Shown here piece after piece: positions 13,008-14,526 of a stretch of DNA of 14,526 nt. Each line of letters starts with the position of its first letter. The first letter of the stretch is position 1. The notes beneath the pieces are model-generated. The model was not told where the DNA came from. It saw only the letters and a list, made by a program, of their open reading frames with translations, and ran no database searches. The translations under genes were made by a program, and so were the position numbers. The DNA comes from Acidobacteriota bacterium (GTDB lineage Bacteria > Acidobacteriota > Terriglobia > UBA7540): NCBI GenBank assembly GCA_021786455.1, contig JAJYNF010000287.1:1-14526 (forward strand), in the 5' to 3' direction.

Positions 13008-14526
13008 TCACCACCGGAGCTTCATCCCAAATTGAATTTCTCTGGAGCTCGTGGCTGTGGCCGTAATGACTCCGGCCGTAGGCGAGGGACTACCCTCTGG
13101 CTGCGTAAAGGCGATCAAGTTGGGAGTATTAAAGTTGGGGTGGTTCAAAAGGTTGAAGAACTCTACCCGGAACTCGAGGCGCGCCCGCTCGCTCAAGGGC
13201 GTGTCCTTCAGAAGTCCAACGTCGAGATCGTCGAGAGCTGGACCTATCAGCGTATCTCGGCCGACATTGCCGAAGGTCCCGTTCGCCGGCACCGCAAACG
13301 CGCGTGGGTCGAAGTACCGGCTCGGCCTGCCCAACACAATCAAGCCGTGGAAGGCCGGGTTGAACGATGGACGCACGGAGTTTCGCGTGTCTCCGTTATT
13401 CGAGGGATTAAAGCTCAACTGAGGAGTGAACGGGAAACCGGATTGCAAGTCTTCGATAGCTTCAAGCGTCCAGCCGGCCGTGAGGCGGCGACGCCATCCG
13501 CTCATGGAATTCTCACGCTTTCCAAAAGGAAGATTGTAGCTGCCGCTAAAGACCGCCGCATTGCTGACGTCGAAAGTCGAAAGCCCGTAGTCGAGCGAAG
13601 GGTTCCACGGGTCCATGACCAAGCCCGGCGCATTGCCGGCGGCGCTGGGGTTCAGGGTGTCCCCGTCGTCGAGGCTCTTGGACCACGTGTCGGCGGCTCG
13701 AAACCCCAATCCATCGGCGAATTCCCGGAGCACGTCGGCCTCAAACCCGTTGTAGGAGCTAACTCCCTCCGAAAACCACGTCCAGGTATTGGCCAAATGA
13801 GGGTTCGGTAAGGAGGCGTTCGGCGGCGTGTAGAGCGTTCCTTTTGGCAAGCCCGTGGGGCAGGGCGCATTCGGGCAGACGACGGGTCGCGGCGCGTTAG
13901 CATCCAGGCTGACCACCTCGTGAACACCGTGTGAGCCGATATAACCCATTTCTACGGCGGCGTGGGAACCGAGCGCGCGTTCGATATGCAAGCTGTACGC
14001 TTCCACCATGGGAGTCTGAAGATTCGGTTGGACGCCCGCCGGCTCGATCAGCGCATCGGACGGAAGAGCGGCTCCTGCAACCAGCGGAAAAAAGGACAGG
14101 GGAACGTTTCGGAAATGAAGGGTCGTGTTGAAGGGAGCATTCTGATCCAGCCGATAGCTCAGCGCATCCTGAAGATCCGCATAGAGCCCAAAGCCGGCAC
14201 GGACCACCGTTTTCGCATCACTGAAAGGGCTCCACGCAAGCCCCACCCTGGGTTCCGGCAAAAACACGGCGTTGTTGGCGGTGAAAACAGAGTGGCCGAC
14301 GCGAGGCTGGGTTTCAATGACGCCGCGCGAATTGAAAATGTAATTGGCGGCCCTGTTTCTGGCCTCGTTCCAGCCGTTAGTGAACTCGGCGCGAAAGCCC
14401 AGGGTTGCGGTCAAGTTGTTTCGCAGTCGGATGGAATCCTGAACGTACCAGGCTCCCTCGAGAGAGCGCCATTGCATGGAGGTGGGCGAAGGGACGGCCA
14501 CAAACGTTGAGACATTTCCCTCAAGA
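13008..14526 (-). CDS. Oar-like TonB-dependent receptor C, C-terminal part (runs off window)
   Basis: The 505 visible codons form the C-terminal beta-barrel of an outer-membrane receptor; the frame is open to the window edge, so the signal peptide, regulatory-like domain and plug lie outside. Barrel motifs are AWYVQDSIRLRNNLTATLGF, EPRVGLAWSP, VVRAGFGLYAD, VEMGYIGSHG, SYNGFEADVLREF, SGSYNLPFGK, and near the end RARLEFRVEFFNLLNHPNF. The last residues GMKLRW give the terminal aromatic needed for outer-membrane assembly. Receptor C differs throughout from receptor B and is not part of the 5' duplication. Two Cys in CPNAPC suggest a disulfide in an outer loop. A good terminator follows the stop. 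The ligand is unknown. Confidence 0.9.
   Translation of the reverse strand, partial: LEGNVSTFVAVPSPTSMQWRSLEGAWYVQDSIRLRNNLTATLGFRAEFTNGWNEARNRAANYIFNSRGVIETQPRVGHSVFTANNAVFLPEPRVGLAWSPFSDAKTVVRAGFGLYADLQDALSYRLDQNAPFNTTLHFRNVPLSFFPLVAGAALPSDALIEPAGVQPNLQTPMVEAYSLHIERALGSHAAVEMGYIGSHGVHEVVSLDANAPRPVVCPNAPCPTGLPKGTLYTPPNASLPNPHLANTWTWFSEGVSSYNGFEADVLREFADGLGFRAADTWSKSLDDGDTLNPSAAGNAPGLVMDPWNPSLDYGLSTFDVSNAAVFSGSYNLPFGKRENSMSGWRRRLTAGWTLEAIEDLQSGFPFTPQLSFNPSNNGDTRNSVRPSFNPAFHGLIVLGRPSRYFDPRAFAVPANGTFGNVGRDTLIGPALDDLDVGLLKDTPLSERARLEFRVEFFNLLNHPNFNTPNLIAFTQPEGSPSPTAGVITATATSSREIQFGMKLRW

Noticed and set aside
13032..13811. 259-codon and other long plus-strand frames, up to 14510
   Set aside because: They are antisense to receptor C, whose barrel motifs and C-terminal signature are clear.
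1..14526. CRISPR array, tRNA or rRNA genes, toxin-antitoxin or defence operon
   Set aside because: No regularly spaced repeats, no cloverleaf or conserved rRNA sequence, and no paired small toxin/antitoxin genes were seen on either strand.

Overview
The window looks like a chromosome segment of an Acidobacteriota member of the Solibacter/Bryobacterales type. This is inferred from three Oar-like TonB-dependent receptors (N-terminal carboxypeptidase-regulatory domain, aromatic C-terminal residue), a Tat-exported two-domain alpha/beta hydrolase beside one of them, moderately high GC and strong GGAGG ribosome binding sites. No RNA gene or CRISPR array was seen.

Left part (1-6541): receptor A (minus strand, cut by the window edge) is followed by a divergent promoter block and a 37-codon stump of a Tat-signal hydrolase. 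The stump runs directly into the 3' end of receptor B (minus, 1208 aa). Receptor B is divergent from an intact Tat hydrolase (plus, 710 aa). The promoter blocks upstream of receptors A and B, with the starts of both flanking genes, are gap-free copies at constant offset 3934. I counted about 21 mismatches over 385 bp by eye. This indicates a tandem duplication of a [receptor <- promoter -> hydrolase] unit, after which the first hydrolase was almost wholly deleted. Each block carries overlapping divergent -35 boxes and an operator-like inverted repeat.

Middle (6542-9615): E1 alpha and E1 beta subunits of a 2-oxoacid/acetoin dehydrogenase type enzyme overlap by 8 bp and are followed by an IclR-family regulator. 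No E2 or E3 gene is present. A plausible but unproven reading is an uptake-and-catabolism locus: the receptor imports a compound, the periplasmic hydrolase cleaves an ester, the E1 pair acts on a 2-oxo or acyloin product, and IclR senses an intermediate.

Right part (9616-12877): this is a decaying zone. It holds a frameshifted and internally deleted hemW-like relic, an intact low-specificity L-threonine aldolase, a small ORF with no proper start, a degraded IS4/IS5-like transposase, a chimeric ORF in which a signal peptide with a good ribosome binding site is joined to an ISAs1-type transposase fragment, and the C-terminal piece of a GIY-YIG (Mug113/T5orf172-like) protein. The window ends with the 3' part of a third receptor (minus, 505 codons visible) and its intrinsic terminator.

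Nothing here is clearly a new defence or mobile system. The most unusual points are the duplicated divergent control cassette with its gene stump, and the E1-only dehydrogenase locus.
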